5,327 nt of DNA from NCBI GenBank assembly GCA_001603415.1, contig LUYY01000259.1:1-5327 (forward strand). The letters are read 5' to 3'. Source of the stretch: Bacteroidales bacterium Bact_07 (lineage in GTDB: Bacteria; Bacteroidota; Bacteroidia; Bacteroidales; Tenuifilaceae). The position numbers and the translations under genes were made by a program. The notes beneath the pieces are model-generated. The model saw only the letters and a program-made list of their open reading frames with translations, was not told the origin of the DNA and ran no database searches. Positions 1-5,327 of the stretch are shown piece by piece; within the stretch, counting starts at the first letter, position 1, and each line of letters starts with the position of its first letter.

Positions 1-7
1 CCAGAGA

Positions 8-38
8 ACACCCGTTTTCCAATCAGGAAGACGGGTGT
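8..38 (-). terminator. Candidate transcription terminator hairpin at the operon end
   Basis: This is a 13-bp inverted repeat with a 5-base loop: arms at 8-20 and 26-38, loop at 21-25. Read on the minus strand the outer eight pairs (ACACCCGT with ACGGGTGT) are perfect. One C/A mismatch follows, then four more pairs. On the plus strand the mismatch becomes a G-U pair, so the hairpin is slightly stronger there. It lies downstream of the binding-protein gene and 19 bp past the end of the small ORF at 58-267. The minus-strand tail is TCTCTGG, which is a poor U-tract, so termination may be inefficient or may need a factor. The plus-strand tail is no better. It could also serve as a bidirectional terminator for a gene beyond the left edge. 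Confidence 0.45.
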
Positions 39-57
39 CCTTGTATGGTGCTACTTT

Positions 58-267
58 CTACTTACATGATTTACGAATGAATACAGTAGGTTCATGATTT
101 TTGAAATAGTTCGTGTATACTGCGAATACAAGAGTCTTCTCAGAGACAGACATTAAAAATCCCTTTGATTTCCTATTTCTGATAAGGCTTTCATGCATTG
201 CAGTAAAGCCTGACTGCTTTGCCATAAGCTCAATAATGCAGGCAGAGCCATTGTCATGAAACAACAA
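58..267 (-). CDS. Doubtful small ORF, 69 codons, hypothetical or gene remnant
   Basis: The frame opens with TTG at 267, shortly after the stop of the binding-protein gene, and ends with TAG. I recognise no family. The product is basic at the C-terminus, has no obvious membrane segment, and contains the stretch MAKQSGFTAMHES from residue 15, where an ATG could be an alternative start. No good ribosome binding site precedes either start, and the TTG lies inside the hairpin at 242-273, which would hinder initiation. Another frame on the same strand is also open over the first 40 codons. Points in favour are the candidate terminator just downstream and the lack of any other content in the 249 bases after the binding-protein gene. 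It may be a decayed gene fragment or untranslated 3' sequence. Confidence 0.2.
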   Translation of the reverse strand: MLFHDNGSACIIELMAKQSGFTAMHESLIRNRKSKGFLMSVSEKTLVFAVYTNYFKNHEPTVFIRKSCK

Positions 268-273
268 CTCTGC
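242..273 (-). other. RNA hairpin just downstream of the binding-protein gene
   Basis: On the minus strand the outer arms GCAGAG (273-268) and CTCTGC (247-242) pair perfectly. Pairing continues inward through three G-U wobbles to about 14 pairs closed by a TCAT loop. It begins 15 bases after the TAA of the binding-protein gene. There is no U-rich tail, so it is not a classical terminator. It could protect the 3' end of the message from exonucleases. A competing pairing exists between AATGCAG, overlapping the 5' arm, and CTGCATT just after the 3' arm. Confidence 0.4.
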
Positions 274-287
274 ATTGATGCGTTTTG

Positions 288-1325
288 TTACTTATAGATC
301 CTTGAATAAAGGTCGTTCCATTTTGCAAGAAGCTCATCCTTCTTTTCCGTAAGTTCTGATACAGGCCTCTCAATCCACTTGATATCCTTTGTCTTTCCAA
401 GCTGGAAAGTCTCTGGCTCTGTTACAAGAGAGTTTGTGAAACGAACACCGCCATATACAGCATACATCTGTTCGGTACCTTCTTTGGAGCTCATTGCTTC
501 AACAAAGGCTTTTGCAGCGTCAGGATGCTTGCAATTTTCAATAATTGCAAAACATGAATCCTTTCCGGATGTTCCATTTGAAGGATATCTCATTTCATAG
601 CCAGGCGCTCCAAGCATGGTAACGGCACCATTATCATAGGTAAGGCCAACAACATACTCTCCGTTTGCTACATCCTTAAAGCACTTTGAAGAAGAGGAAC
701 CTACAACCATTCCATTTCTCATCAGACCTTCAATAAGTTTCCATGATTCTTGAGTATCAACACCATAGACTGAGAAAATATTGCACAGATTATTCCATGC
801 AGCTGATGAACTATTAGGATCAGAGAAGATTATCTTTCCTTTGAGTGCAGGATTAAGTAGATCTTCATATGAGCGAATATTTAGGCCAAGTTGTTTCTCA
901 AGTTTTGCATTCACGGCAAAACATACTGTGGACATACCATAAACACTGTAGAAACCATTTGTCATAGGAGAAATCTGCTCATCGTTGTGAGAGGAAGTAT
1001 ACTTCATAAAATATGACTCATACTTTGTACCATCCGTCGTGGACAGACCACCAAGCATGATATCTGCTACAGGATCATCCTTCTCTGCCTGCAGTCTCGC
1101 AAAAAGCTCGCCAAAACTTCCATTAACAATTTCAATCTTCACATCTGGATAGAGTGTCTGAAAGGGCAAGAGCATCGCAGAAAGTTCTGATTCTGTGTTT
1201 GAGCTGTAAATAACGAGAGAGTCACCAATACCCGTATCCACCGTTCCCTTTTCCTTCTGTCCGGTTGCAAAGACAAATCCCAAACTCATAAGCACAACCA
1301 GAAGCGTTACTACCAATTTCTTCAT
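288..1325 (-). CDS. Periplasmic solute-binding protein of an Fbp/Afu-type ABC importer (family 1)
   Basis: This 345-residue protein captures the substrate for the adjacent permease and ATPase. Residues 1-20 are a typical signal peptide: MKK, a hydrophobic core, then VFA with likely cleavage before TGQKE. No lipobox cysteine is present, so the mature protein should be soluble in the periplasm of a diderm cell. The start LVIYSSNTESELSAMLLPF (about 37-55) and the later SDPNSSSAAW (168-177), GEYVVGLTYDNGA (222-234) and HPDAAKAFVEAMSSKEG (267-283) match the layout of AfuA/FbpA-like and 2-aminoethylphosphonate-type binding proteins. Only one tyrosine (Y230) stands where classical FbpA has a Tyr-Tyr pair for iron, so iron is doubtful. 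A phosphorylated organic solute is my preferred guess. The ATG at 1325 follows AAGGAG at ideal spacing. The gene is last in the operon rather than first. The family is well supported; the substrate is open. Confidence 0.93.
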   Translation of the reverse strand: MKKLVVTLLVVLMSLGFVFATGQKEKGTVDTGIGDSLVIYSSNTESELSAMLLPFQTLYPDVKIEIVNGSFGELFARLQAEKDDPVADIMLGGLSTTDGTKYESYFMKYTSSHNDEQISPMTNGFYSVYGMSTVCFAVNAKLEKQLGLNIRSYEDLLNPALKGKIIFSDPNSSSAAWNNLCNIFSVYGVDTQESWKLIEGLMRNGMVVGSSSSKCFKDVANGEYVVGLTYDNGAVTMLGAPGYEMRYPSNGTSGKDSCFAIIENCKHPDAAKAFVEAMSSKEGTEQMYAVYGGVRFTNSLVTEPETFQLGKTKDIKWIERPVSELTEKKDELLAKWNDLYSRIYK

Positions 1326-1331
1326 ATATTT

Positions 1332-1337
1332 CTCCTT
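1332..1337 (-). promoter_or_regulatory. Strong ribosome binding site of the binding-protein gene
   Basis: AAGGAG sits six bases before the ATG at 1325. It is the best ribosome binding site among the annotated genes; the ATPase and permease have only GAGGG. It fixes the start and fits the need for a binding protein in molar excess over membrane components. Confidence 0.8.
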
Positions 1338-1340
1338 TTT

Positions 1341-1353
1341 AGGTCATTGACCT
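1341..1353 (-). promoter_or_regulatory. 13-bp palindrome, possible operator before the binding-protein gene
   Basis: AGGTCAATGACCT reads as two perfect 6-base arms around one central base. As RNA it could form only a 4-bp stem, so a protein-binding DNA site is more natural. It lies just upstream of the ribosome binding site and would overlap the start point of the candidate promoter at 1357-1385. The regulator is unknown; DeoR-type sites are not recognisable in it. Confidence 0.35.
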
Positions 1354-1356
1354 TCA

Positions 1357-1385
1357 ATTTTAAAAACCTTCTTTTACAGTGAAAA
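1357..1385 (-). promoter_or_regulatory. Possible internal promoter for the binding-protein gene
   Basis: On the minus strand TAAAAT (1362-1357, five of six matches to TATAAT) follows TTTTCA (1385-1380, four of six matches to TTGACA) with a 17-bp spacer. Predicted transcription start is near 1350, inside the palindrome at 1341-1353. The region is very AT-rich, so chance matches are likely. A separate promoter would explain how the last gene could be expressed above the permease. Confidence 0.3.
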
Positions 1386-1415
1386 ACCAACCCAATGAAA
1401 AAGGATTTTTTTCAC
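1379..1415 (-). other. Alternative hairpins between permease and binding-protein genes
   Basis: Immediately after the permease stop, the minus-strand arm GTGAAAAA (1415-1408) can pair with the near TTTTTCA (1402-1396, 7 bp, 5-base loop) or with the distant TTTTTCAC (1386-1379, 8 bp). The two pairings exclude each other. Stems are AT-rich and lack a terminator tail. They could act as a processing or message-protecting element that sets the relative level of the two proteins. Confidence 0.35.
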
Positions 1416-3077
1416 TTATAGTCTGATATCTTCGGACTTTGTAACCTTCAAATAGATGAGTAATGAAATAATTGTCATCACGGTGAGTATTGCAGCAAAT
1501 GCAGCAGCCATTCCCTCATTACCTCGGGTAATCGCTACATAAGCAGAAATAGTCATAGTTATACTCTTGTTGTTGTAGAGGATGATTGCACTGGAAACCT
1601 CTGTAAGAATTGCTACCCAACTGAGAATTGCACCTGACATAATTCCATTACCCATCATTGGGACCGTAATCCTTGTCAATGTTTTCATTTTTGAAGCGCC
1701 TAAACTCAGTGCCGCCTCTTCGATACTTATTGGAATCTGCGACAGGGTTGCCGTTGCTGAGCGTATTGTATAGGGAAGCCTTCTAATAATTACAGCCAAA
1801 AGCATGATTGTGAATGTACCGGTCAATTTAAATGGTCTACGCCCAAAAGCTGTTAGCAGAGCAATACCAATTACGACTCCAGGCATGATGTAAGGAATCA
1901 TAGCGAAGGTATCTATCGTATCATTCAAGATATTTTTCCTTCTTACCGTCAGATAAGCAATGAGAATTGCTATTACAATAATGAACAACAATGCAAGAAC
2001 ACCCATCATTACGGTATTGTTTATTGATCTTACCAAGAGCCTATTCAATGCTGCCTTATAACTTCCAAGAGAGAAACCTTCGACAAACAAAGTTCCCGAT
2101 TGATTAGTCTTTCTGAATGAAAGATAGATGATAAATAGCTGAGGTAGAAATGCAATAAAGACGACGGCATAGCAATACATATGTATGAAAAATCCACCAA
2201 TACCCTTCGCCTCTTTCTTCTCTACTGGATGGAGAGAGTTCATCGAGTAGCTGTATTTTCTACTAGCCCACTTCTGAGCGAAGAAGACCAATGCTGTAAC
2301 AATGATAGCAATCACCGATATCGCAGAAGCAAAACCGTAATCTGCACCATTTTCATTTACAAACTCACGGTAAATTAAAACAGGGAAGGTCATGTATCCC
2401 TCACCAATAACAACTGGAGTACCGAAATCCGCGAAAGCTCTCATAAAAACAAGCAAGGATGCGGCTAAAACAGTTGGCATTACCAAACTAAGGACAACAG
2501 AAAACAACCTTCGGACTCCCGTGCAGCCCATATTAGCGGATGCTTCCATGAGTGAATTATCAATGTTTTTAAAAGCTCCGTTCATATAGATAAATACCAA
2601 CGGGAAGAACTTAAGGGTTTGAACGAGCAGAATTCCCCCAAATCCATAGATATTTGTTATGTTTATCCCAAGATTATCCCTGAAAAAGGTGGTGATCACA
2701 CCGCTTCTACCAAGAAGGAGAATCCATGAATACGCACCAAGGAAAGGTGCACTCATACAACACAGAATGCTTATTGTGAAAATCAGCTTTGACAGTTTGA
2801 GCTTGTAGAATGAGTAGAAATACGACATTGGAATTCCAACCAGCAAGGAAAAGAGAGTAACAGCCAAGGTAACTTTTACGCTGTTGGAAATTGTATTTGT
2901 GTAATATTTCTGACTAAAGAACTTCACAAACTGCTTGAATGTGAATCCTCCGTCCTTATCATAGACCGCTTGTCTCATAACACCAAACAGTGGATATATT
3001 AAAAAGAAGGTGAACAACAAAAACAAACTCACCGATACTAGTGTCCAGACTTCAAATTTCCTTTTCTGCAAACTCAT
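1416..3077 (-). CDS. Fused ABC transporter permease, two membrane domains (FbpB/AfuB type)
   Basis: This 553-residue inner-membrane protein forms the whole translocation channel. It is about twice the length of a single binding-protein-dependent permease and shows an internal duplication. The first half has about six hydrophobic segments (roughly 11-33, 66-90, 99-122, 146-166, 195-215, 247-267) and an EAA-type coupling loop at 178-201 (EASANMGCTG, then a proline at 201). The second half begins near 297 with about six more segments and a canonical loop at 454-475 (EAALSLGASK, then VPMM). The first loop is degenerate (EAS instead of EAA) while keeping the glycine. Two EAA loops mean one polypeptide can dock both ATPase copies. 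The ATG at 3077 lies 2 bp after the ATPase stop, with GAGGG at 3084-3088 inside the last ATPase codons, so translation is probably coupled. This fused arrangement is typical of ferric-iron and AfuABC sugar-phosphate importers. Confidence 0.93.
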   Translation of the reverse strand: MSLQKRKFEVWTLVSVSLFLLFTFFLIYPLFGVMRQAVYDKDGGFTFKQFVKFFSQKYYTNTISNSVKVTLAVTLFSLLVGIPMSYFYSFYKLKLSKLIFTISILCCMSAPFLGAYSWILLLGRSGVITTFFRDNLGINITNIYGFGGILLVQTLKFFPLVFIYMNGAFKNIDNSLMEASANMGCTGVRRLFSVVLSLVMPTVLAASLLVFMRAFADFGTPVVIGEGYMTFPVLIYREFVNENGADYGFASAISVIAIIVTALVFFAQKWASRKYSYSMNSLHPVEKKEAKGIGGFFIHMYCYAVVFIAFLPQLFIIYLSFRKTNQSGTLFVEGFSLGSYKAALNRLLVRSINNTVMMGVLALLFIIVIAILIAYLTVRRKNILNDTIDTFAMIPYIMPGVVIGIALLTAFGRRPFKLTGTFTIMLLAVIIRRLPYTIRSATATLSQIPISIEEAALSLGASKMKTLTRITVPMMGNGIMSGAILSWVAILTEVSSAIILYNNKSITMTISAYVAITRGNEGMAAAFAAILTVMTIISLLIYLKVTKSEDIRL

Positions 3078-3079
3078 TA

Positions 3080-4198
3080 TCAGCCCTCAACCACGATATC
3101 GTTTATGACTCCACAAAGGATGTTCTTCTCACCATTCTCAGTAAAAACATTCACCTTCTCCGTGTTTATTGTGAGTTTGATTTTTGTTCCAGGTTGGATG
3201 ATTGAATCAATTGAAGACTCTTGAATAATCTCAACATCCTCTCCGGTTGCAAGCCTTACAAAGTAATGCGTATTAAGTCCAAGAAACACACAATCCTTTA
3301 CTATAGCATCAATGCCTTCCGAGCCGGAGGCAGTAAATTGGAATTCTTCAGGCCTGATGGACAGTATCACATCATGCTTCTTATGAAACTCCTGGAGAAC
3401 ACCAGTAATTTGTGTTGTAAAGCCACTTTGAGTTTTAATGTAGGTTTTTCCGCCATCTATAATAAGATTTCCCTTCAGGATATTGGTCCTTCCAATAAAG
3501 GTGGCCACAAAAAGATTTGCCGGTCTCTGGTAGATATTCTTTGGGGTTCCAATATGTTGAATCACCCCTTCGTTCATCACTGCAATCCTATCAGAAACTG
3601 CCATTGCCTCCTCTTGGTCATGGGTGACATACACGGTTGTAATTCCAACTGTATTTTGGATTTCCTTGATTACGGTTCTCATCTCAACTCTAAGTTTTGC
3701 ATCAAGGTTGGAAAGCGGTTCATCCATAAGAAGAACATCAGGAGTAATTGCCAATGCCCTTGCCAGCGCAACTCTTTGCTGTTGTCCACCTGAAAGTTTG
3801 TCAGGAAGTCTGTCTGCATATTCATCAACATGAATGAGTTTCATGAATTTCTCTGCAGTTGTCCTGATTTCCTCTTTCGATAGTTTTCGGTTTTTAAGCC
3901 CAAACTCCACATTCTTCCTTACTGTGAGATTTGGAAAGATTGCATAGTTCTGAAATACCATACCAATATTTCTCTTGGCAGGATCCATGTCATTTATTCT
4001 TATGTCGTTGAAATAGAAGTCTCCGCCTTCAATGGAGTTGAATCCTGCAATCATTCTCAATAGAGTTGTCTTACCACAACCTGAAGGGCCTAGCAATGTA
4101 AAGAACTCACCTTCTTTCACATATAGATTCAAACCAGGAATGATTATATTTTCTCCATACTTTTTTACAGCATGCTCAATATTAATACTTTTTCTCAT
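3080..4198 (-). CDS. ABC transporter ATPase with C-terminal TOBE domain (FbpC/AfuC/PotA type)
   Basis: This 372-residue cytoplasmic subunit hydrolyses ATP to drive import. All catalytic motifs are intact: Walker A GPSGCGKTT (37-45), Q-loop glutamine 83 in VFQNYAIFP, signature LSGGQQQR (135-142), Walker B ending LLMDE (156-160), D-loop SNLD (163-166) and switch histidine 193 in VTHDQEEA. After about residue 235 comes a regulatory beta-rich region with a TOBE fold, recognised by IRPEEF (281-286) and following strands. The length (usual range about 350-370) and the GTPKNIYQRPAN motif place it with importers for iron, polyamines, sugar phosphates and similar solutes. The ATG at 4198 is preceded by GAGGG at 4204-4208. 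It is the first gene of the transporter operon, with a promoter directly upstream, and is probably also reached by readthrough from the regulator gene because no GC-rich terminator separates them. Confidence 0.95.
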   Translation of the reverse strand: MRKSINIEHAVKKYGENIIIPGLNLYVKEGEFFTLLGPSGCGKTTLLRMIAGFNSIEGGDFYFNDIRINDMDPAKRNIGMVFQNYAIFPNLTVRKNVEFGLKNRKLSKEEIRTTAEKFMKLIHVDEYADRLPDKLSGGQQQRVALARALAITPDVLLMDEPLSNLDAKLRVEMRTVIKEIQNTVGITTVYVTHDQEEAMAVSDRIAVMNEGVIQHIGTPKNIYQRPANLFVATFIGRTNILKGNLIIDGGKTYIKTQSGFTTQITGVLQEFHKKHDVILSIRPEEFQFTASGSEGIDAIVKDCVFLGLNTHYFVRLATGEDVEIIQESSIDSIIQPGTKIKLTINTEKVNVFTENGEKNILCGVINDIVVEG

Positions 4199-4224
4199 AC
4201 TTTCCCTCAGTACTGTGCTGATAT

Positions 4225-4284
4225 CATTTGTAACATCGAGAACATCTAATTGTCAAATATTAAAAAAAGTTTCAACATTTGTTA
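4225..4284. repeat. Short direct repeats around the transporter promoter, possible operators
   Basis: On the plus strand CATTTGTAA (4225-4233) and CATTTGTTA (4276-4284) are near-identical, 51 bp apart, about five helical turns, and flank the promoter. Within the promoter AACATC occurs twice at 9-bp spacing (4232-4237 and 4241-4246), and AACATT recurs at 4274-4279. DeoR-family repressors often bind several spaced sites and loop DNA. AT-rich sequence makes chance repeats likely, so this is tentative. Confidence 0.35.
4227..4256 (-). promoter_or_regulatory. Promoter of the transporter operon
   Basis: A perfect TTGACA (4256-4251) and TACAAA (4232-4227, four of six matches to TATAAT) are separated by 18 bp. 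Predicted start is around 4220, giving a 5' leader of about 20 bases ending in GAGGG before the ATPase ATG. It lies in the 113-bp gap after the regulator gene. Short direct repeats overlap the spacer and the -10 box, so repression by the neighbouring DeoR-type protein is plausible. Confidence 0.65.
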
Positions 4285-4311
4285 TGGTTTTTTGTTCAAA
4301 AAGTAATCAAA

Positions 4312-5079
4312 CTACACATTTTCAACTTGAAGCACCTCTACTCCAAGTCGCTCAAATTCATCTAGATATTCCTGAGGTATTCCAGTATCAGTTATAATTA
4401 CATCGATTTCGGATAGACCGCCAACCACAGCAATCTTAGCCTTGCCAAACTTTGAACTATCTGCAAGGAGAACAACCTTTTTTGACTGTTTGATGATTCT
4501 CCTGCAAAGAGAAGCTGTTGGATAATAGAAATTTGTCAGACCATGTTCGATTGATACTCCCGCAGCACCAATGAAAGCAATATCAGCACAATACATACTG
4601 ATCGAACTCTCCGTCTCACTTCCCAGAAATGCGTGGTTTTCCCTATAGAGTTCTCCACCCAAGGAATATACCCGTATATCGGAATATGCATCGAGTTCAT
4701 TGATAACCGGGATGGAGCAGGTTATGACAGAAAGACCTTTCATTTCGTCAAGATGCTTTGAAACTTGCAAAACGGTTGAACCAAGATCCAGTATTATTGT
4801 ATCTCCATCTTTGATCAACTCTACGGCCTTTCTCGCAATCAATTCCTTTACCGTACTATTGAAAGCAGCCCTTGGGAAGTACGGTTTATTGAGTTCTTCC
4901 TCATTTAGGACAGCACCGCCATACACCCTTTTTATATAGTGCTGTTTTTCCAGTTCGTCCAAATCCCTTCTGATTGTCATTACAGAAACACCAAAAAGAG
5001 AAGTCAATTGGGCAATCTGAACGCTCTTGTTGCGGGAAACCAACTCAATAATCTTTCGTTTTCTTTCTGGATGTGTCAT
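4312..5079 (-). CDS. DeoR-family transcriptional regulator
   Basis: This 255-residue protein has the usual DeoR/GlpR length. Residues 5-58 form the winged helix-turn-helix: ERKRKIIELV, then SVQIAQLTSLFGVSVMTIRRDLDEL with the recognition helix at about 32-42, then RVYGGA. Residues about 75-232 form the sugar-phosphate-isomerase-like effector domain, with DLGSTVLQVSKHL (98-110), the GGELYRENHAFLG region (141-153), DIAFIGAAGVSIEHGLT (166-182) and KVVLLADSSKFGK (201-213). Members usually repress nearby catabolic or uptake genes and are released by a phosphorylated sugar, so it probably controls the transporter downstream. The ATG at 5079 matches the family N-terminus; an in-frame TAA at 5109-5107 rules out a much longer protein. 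No clear ribosome binding site precedes this start. The actual effector cannot be told from sequence. Confidence 0.93.
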   Translation of the reverse strand: MTHPERKRKIIELVSRNKSVQIAQLTSLFGVSVMTIRRDLDELEKQHYIKRVYGGAVLNEEELNKPYFPRAAFNSTVKELIARKAVELIKDGDTIILDLGSTVLQVSKHLDEMKGLSVITCSIPVINELDAYSDIRVYSLGGELYRENHAFLGSETESSISMYCADIAFIGAAGVSIEHGLTNFYYPTASLCRRIIKQSKKVVLLADSSKFGKAKIAVVGGLSEIDVIITDTGIPQEYLDEFERLGVEVLQVENV

Positions 5080-5106
5080 AGCAAAGAAGATACCATACTC
5101 GTAAGT

Positions 5107-5139
5107 TTATTTCCAATATCTCTTCAACCAGAAATACAT
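5107..5139 (-). CDS. Possible 10-residue leader peptide upstream of the regulator
   Basis: An ATG at 5139 follows AAAAAGGAG very closely, with only two bases between GGAG and the ATG, and reads MYFWLKRYWK then TAA. It is rich in aromatic residues (Y, F, W, Y, W). It is in the same frame as the regulator and ends 27 bases before the regulator ATG, which itself has no good ribosome binding site. It could support translational coupling or reinitiation, or be a chance ORF near a purine-rich stretch. Confidence 0.2.
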   Translation of the reverse strand: MYFWLKRYWK

Positions 5140-5184
5140 ATCTCCTTTTTAAACGAGTTTTTCGATATTAAAACCCCATAATAA

Positions 5185-5205
5185 AACCCTCCGCCCTGGA
5201 GGGTT
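5185..5205 (-). terminator. Intrinsic terminator of the gene at the right edge
   Basis: On the minus strand AACCCTCC (5205-5198), a 5-base loop and GGAGGGTT (5192-5185) form a perfect 8-bp GC-rich stem followed by TTTTATTATGG. It begins 10 bases after the stop codon of the partial frame at 5216-5326. It should insulate the regulator-transporter region from upstream transcription. Confidence 0.75.
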
Positions 5206-5215
5206 CCTTGGCTAC

Positions 5216-5326
5216 TCAGGGTTGTTTCCTTCGGTTATTCCCCTTCTTCGCCACCACAACCTCATCGTACCACTGAAGGGAGGACCCGTCAATTTTTTCT
5301 TTCTGTCGGGTATGCTTTGTTCTTGA
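5216..5326 (-). CDS. C-terminal end of an unidentified protein, partial
   Basis: The frame is open from the window edge for 36 codons and ends in TGA just before a clear terminator. The visible tail includes GSSLQWYDEVVVAKKGNNRRKQP and is strongly basic. I do not recognise the family. The basic end and the higher G+C than its surroundings would suit a mobile-element protein such as a transposase, but that is a guess. A second minus frame (5212-5325) is also open to the edge, so the true frame is not certain. The terminator position is the main support for a gene ending here. Confidence 0.45.
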   Translation of the reverse strand, partial: SRTKHTRQKEKIDGSSLQWYDEVVVAKKGNNRRKQP

Positions 5327-5327
5327 C

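Noticed and set aside
288..1325. Classical ferric-iron-binding protein assignment (FbpA)
   Set aside because: The adjacent tyrosine pair expected for FbpA-type iron binding is not present around residue 230, so I keep only the broader Afu/Fbp-type family.
3221..3793. A 190-codon plus-strand frame opposite the ATPase gene
   Set aside because: It lies wholly antisense to a gene with all ABC ATPase motifs, its product resembles no family, and it has no promoter or ribosome site. It is a shadow frame.
4286..4310. A TTTTTG/CAAAAA inverted repeat after the regulator stop, as a terminator
   Set aside because: The stem is six AT-rich pairs with a two-base gap and could not form a stable terminator; readthrough into the transporter operon is more likely.
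4032..4397. A 121-codon plus-strand frame spanning the promoter gap between ATPase and regulator
   Set aside because: It crosses two well-supported minus-strand genes and the transporter promoter; the product is low-information and hydrophobic by chance of antisense codons.
4939..5181. An 80-codon plus-strand frame overlapping the regulator 5' end and its upstream region
   Set aside because: Most of it is antisense to the helix-turn-helix coding region, and it runs into the terminator of the neighbouring gene; no family is recognisable.
1..5327. CRISPR arrays, tRNA or rRNA genes, complete insertion sequences, replication origins
   Set aside because: I found no regularly spaced repeats, no cloverleaf-like segments, no complete transposase and no iteron clusters on either strand.

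Overview
This window is a compact, single-strand (minus) transport cassette. The reading order along the minus strand, from high to low coordinates, is: the 3' end of an unidentified gene with its own terminator at the right edge; a DeoR-family transcriptional regulator; an ABC transporter ATPase; a double-length (fused) ABC permease; and a periplasmic family-1 substrate-binding protein. A short tail with a weak small ORF and a hairpin follows. The organism is most likely a spirochaete of the Sphaerochaeta/Treponema kind. The evidence is the modest G+C of the genes (about 40% by eye), the AT-rich intergenic DNA, and the binding protein's N-terminus, a signal peptide ending VFA followed by TGQKE, which is a pattern I associate with Sphaerochaeta-like binding proteins. 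This placement is inference, not proof.

Right edge (about 5180-5327): an open frame running off the window ends at 5216 and is followed by a clean intrinsic terminator (5185-5205). This piece is much richer in G+C (58 of 100 bases over 5191-5290) than the DNA just to its left (about 31%), so an abrupt composition boundary lies near 5187. Next comes the DeoR-type regulator (4312-5079). Its start has no good ribosome binding site, and an in-frame 10-codon mini-ORF with a strong one lies upstream.

Transporter (288-4198): a promoter with a perfect TTGACA box lies in the 113-bp gap between regulator and ATPase, surrounded by short direct repeats that could be regulator sites. ATPase and permease are separated by 2 bp and are clearly co-transcribed. 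The binding-protein gene comes last, after a 90-bp gap with mutually exclusive hairpins, a possible second promoter, a 13-bp palindrome and a very strong ribosome binding site. This would allow the binding protein to be made in excess of the membrane parts.

How the parts work together: the secreted binding protein captures a solute in the periplasm and delivers it to the 12-segment permease, and two copies of the ATPase power import. By architecture (one binding protein, one fused permease, one TOBE-containing ATPase) this is the Fbp/Afu type usually annotated as ferric-iron import. Two points argue for another cargo. The adjacent regulator belongs to a family that usually senses sugar phosphates, and the binding protein lacks the adjacent tyrosine pair of classical FbpA. 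A phosphorylated sugar or other phosphate/phosphonate ester, as for the AfuABC hexose-phosphate importer, is the better guess. I see no CRISPR array, tRNA, rRNA or complete insertion sequence, and no convincing wholly new system.
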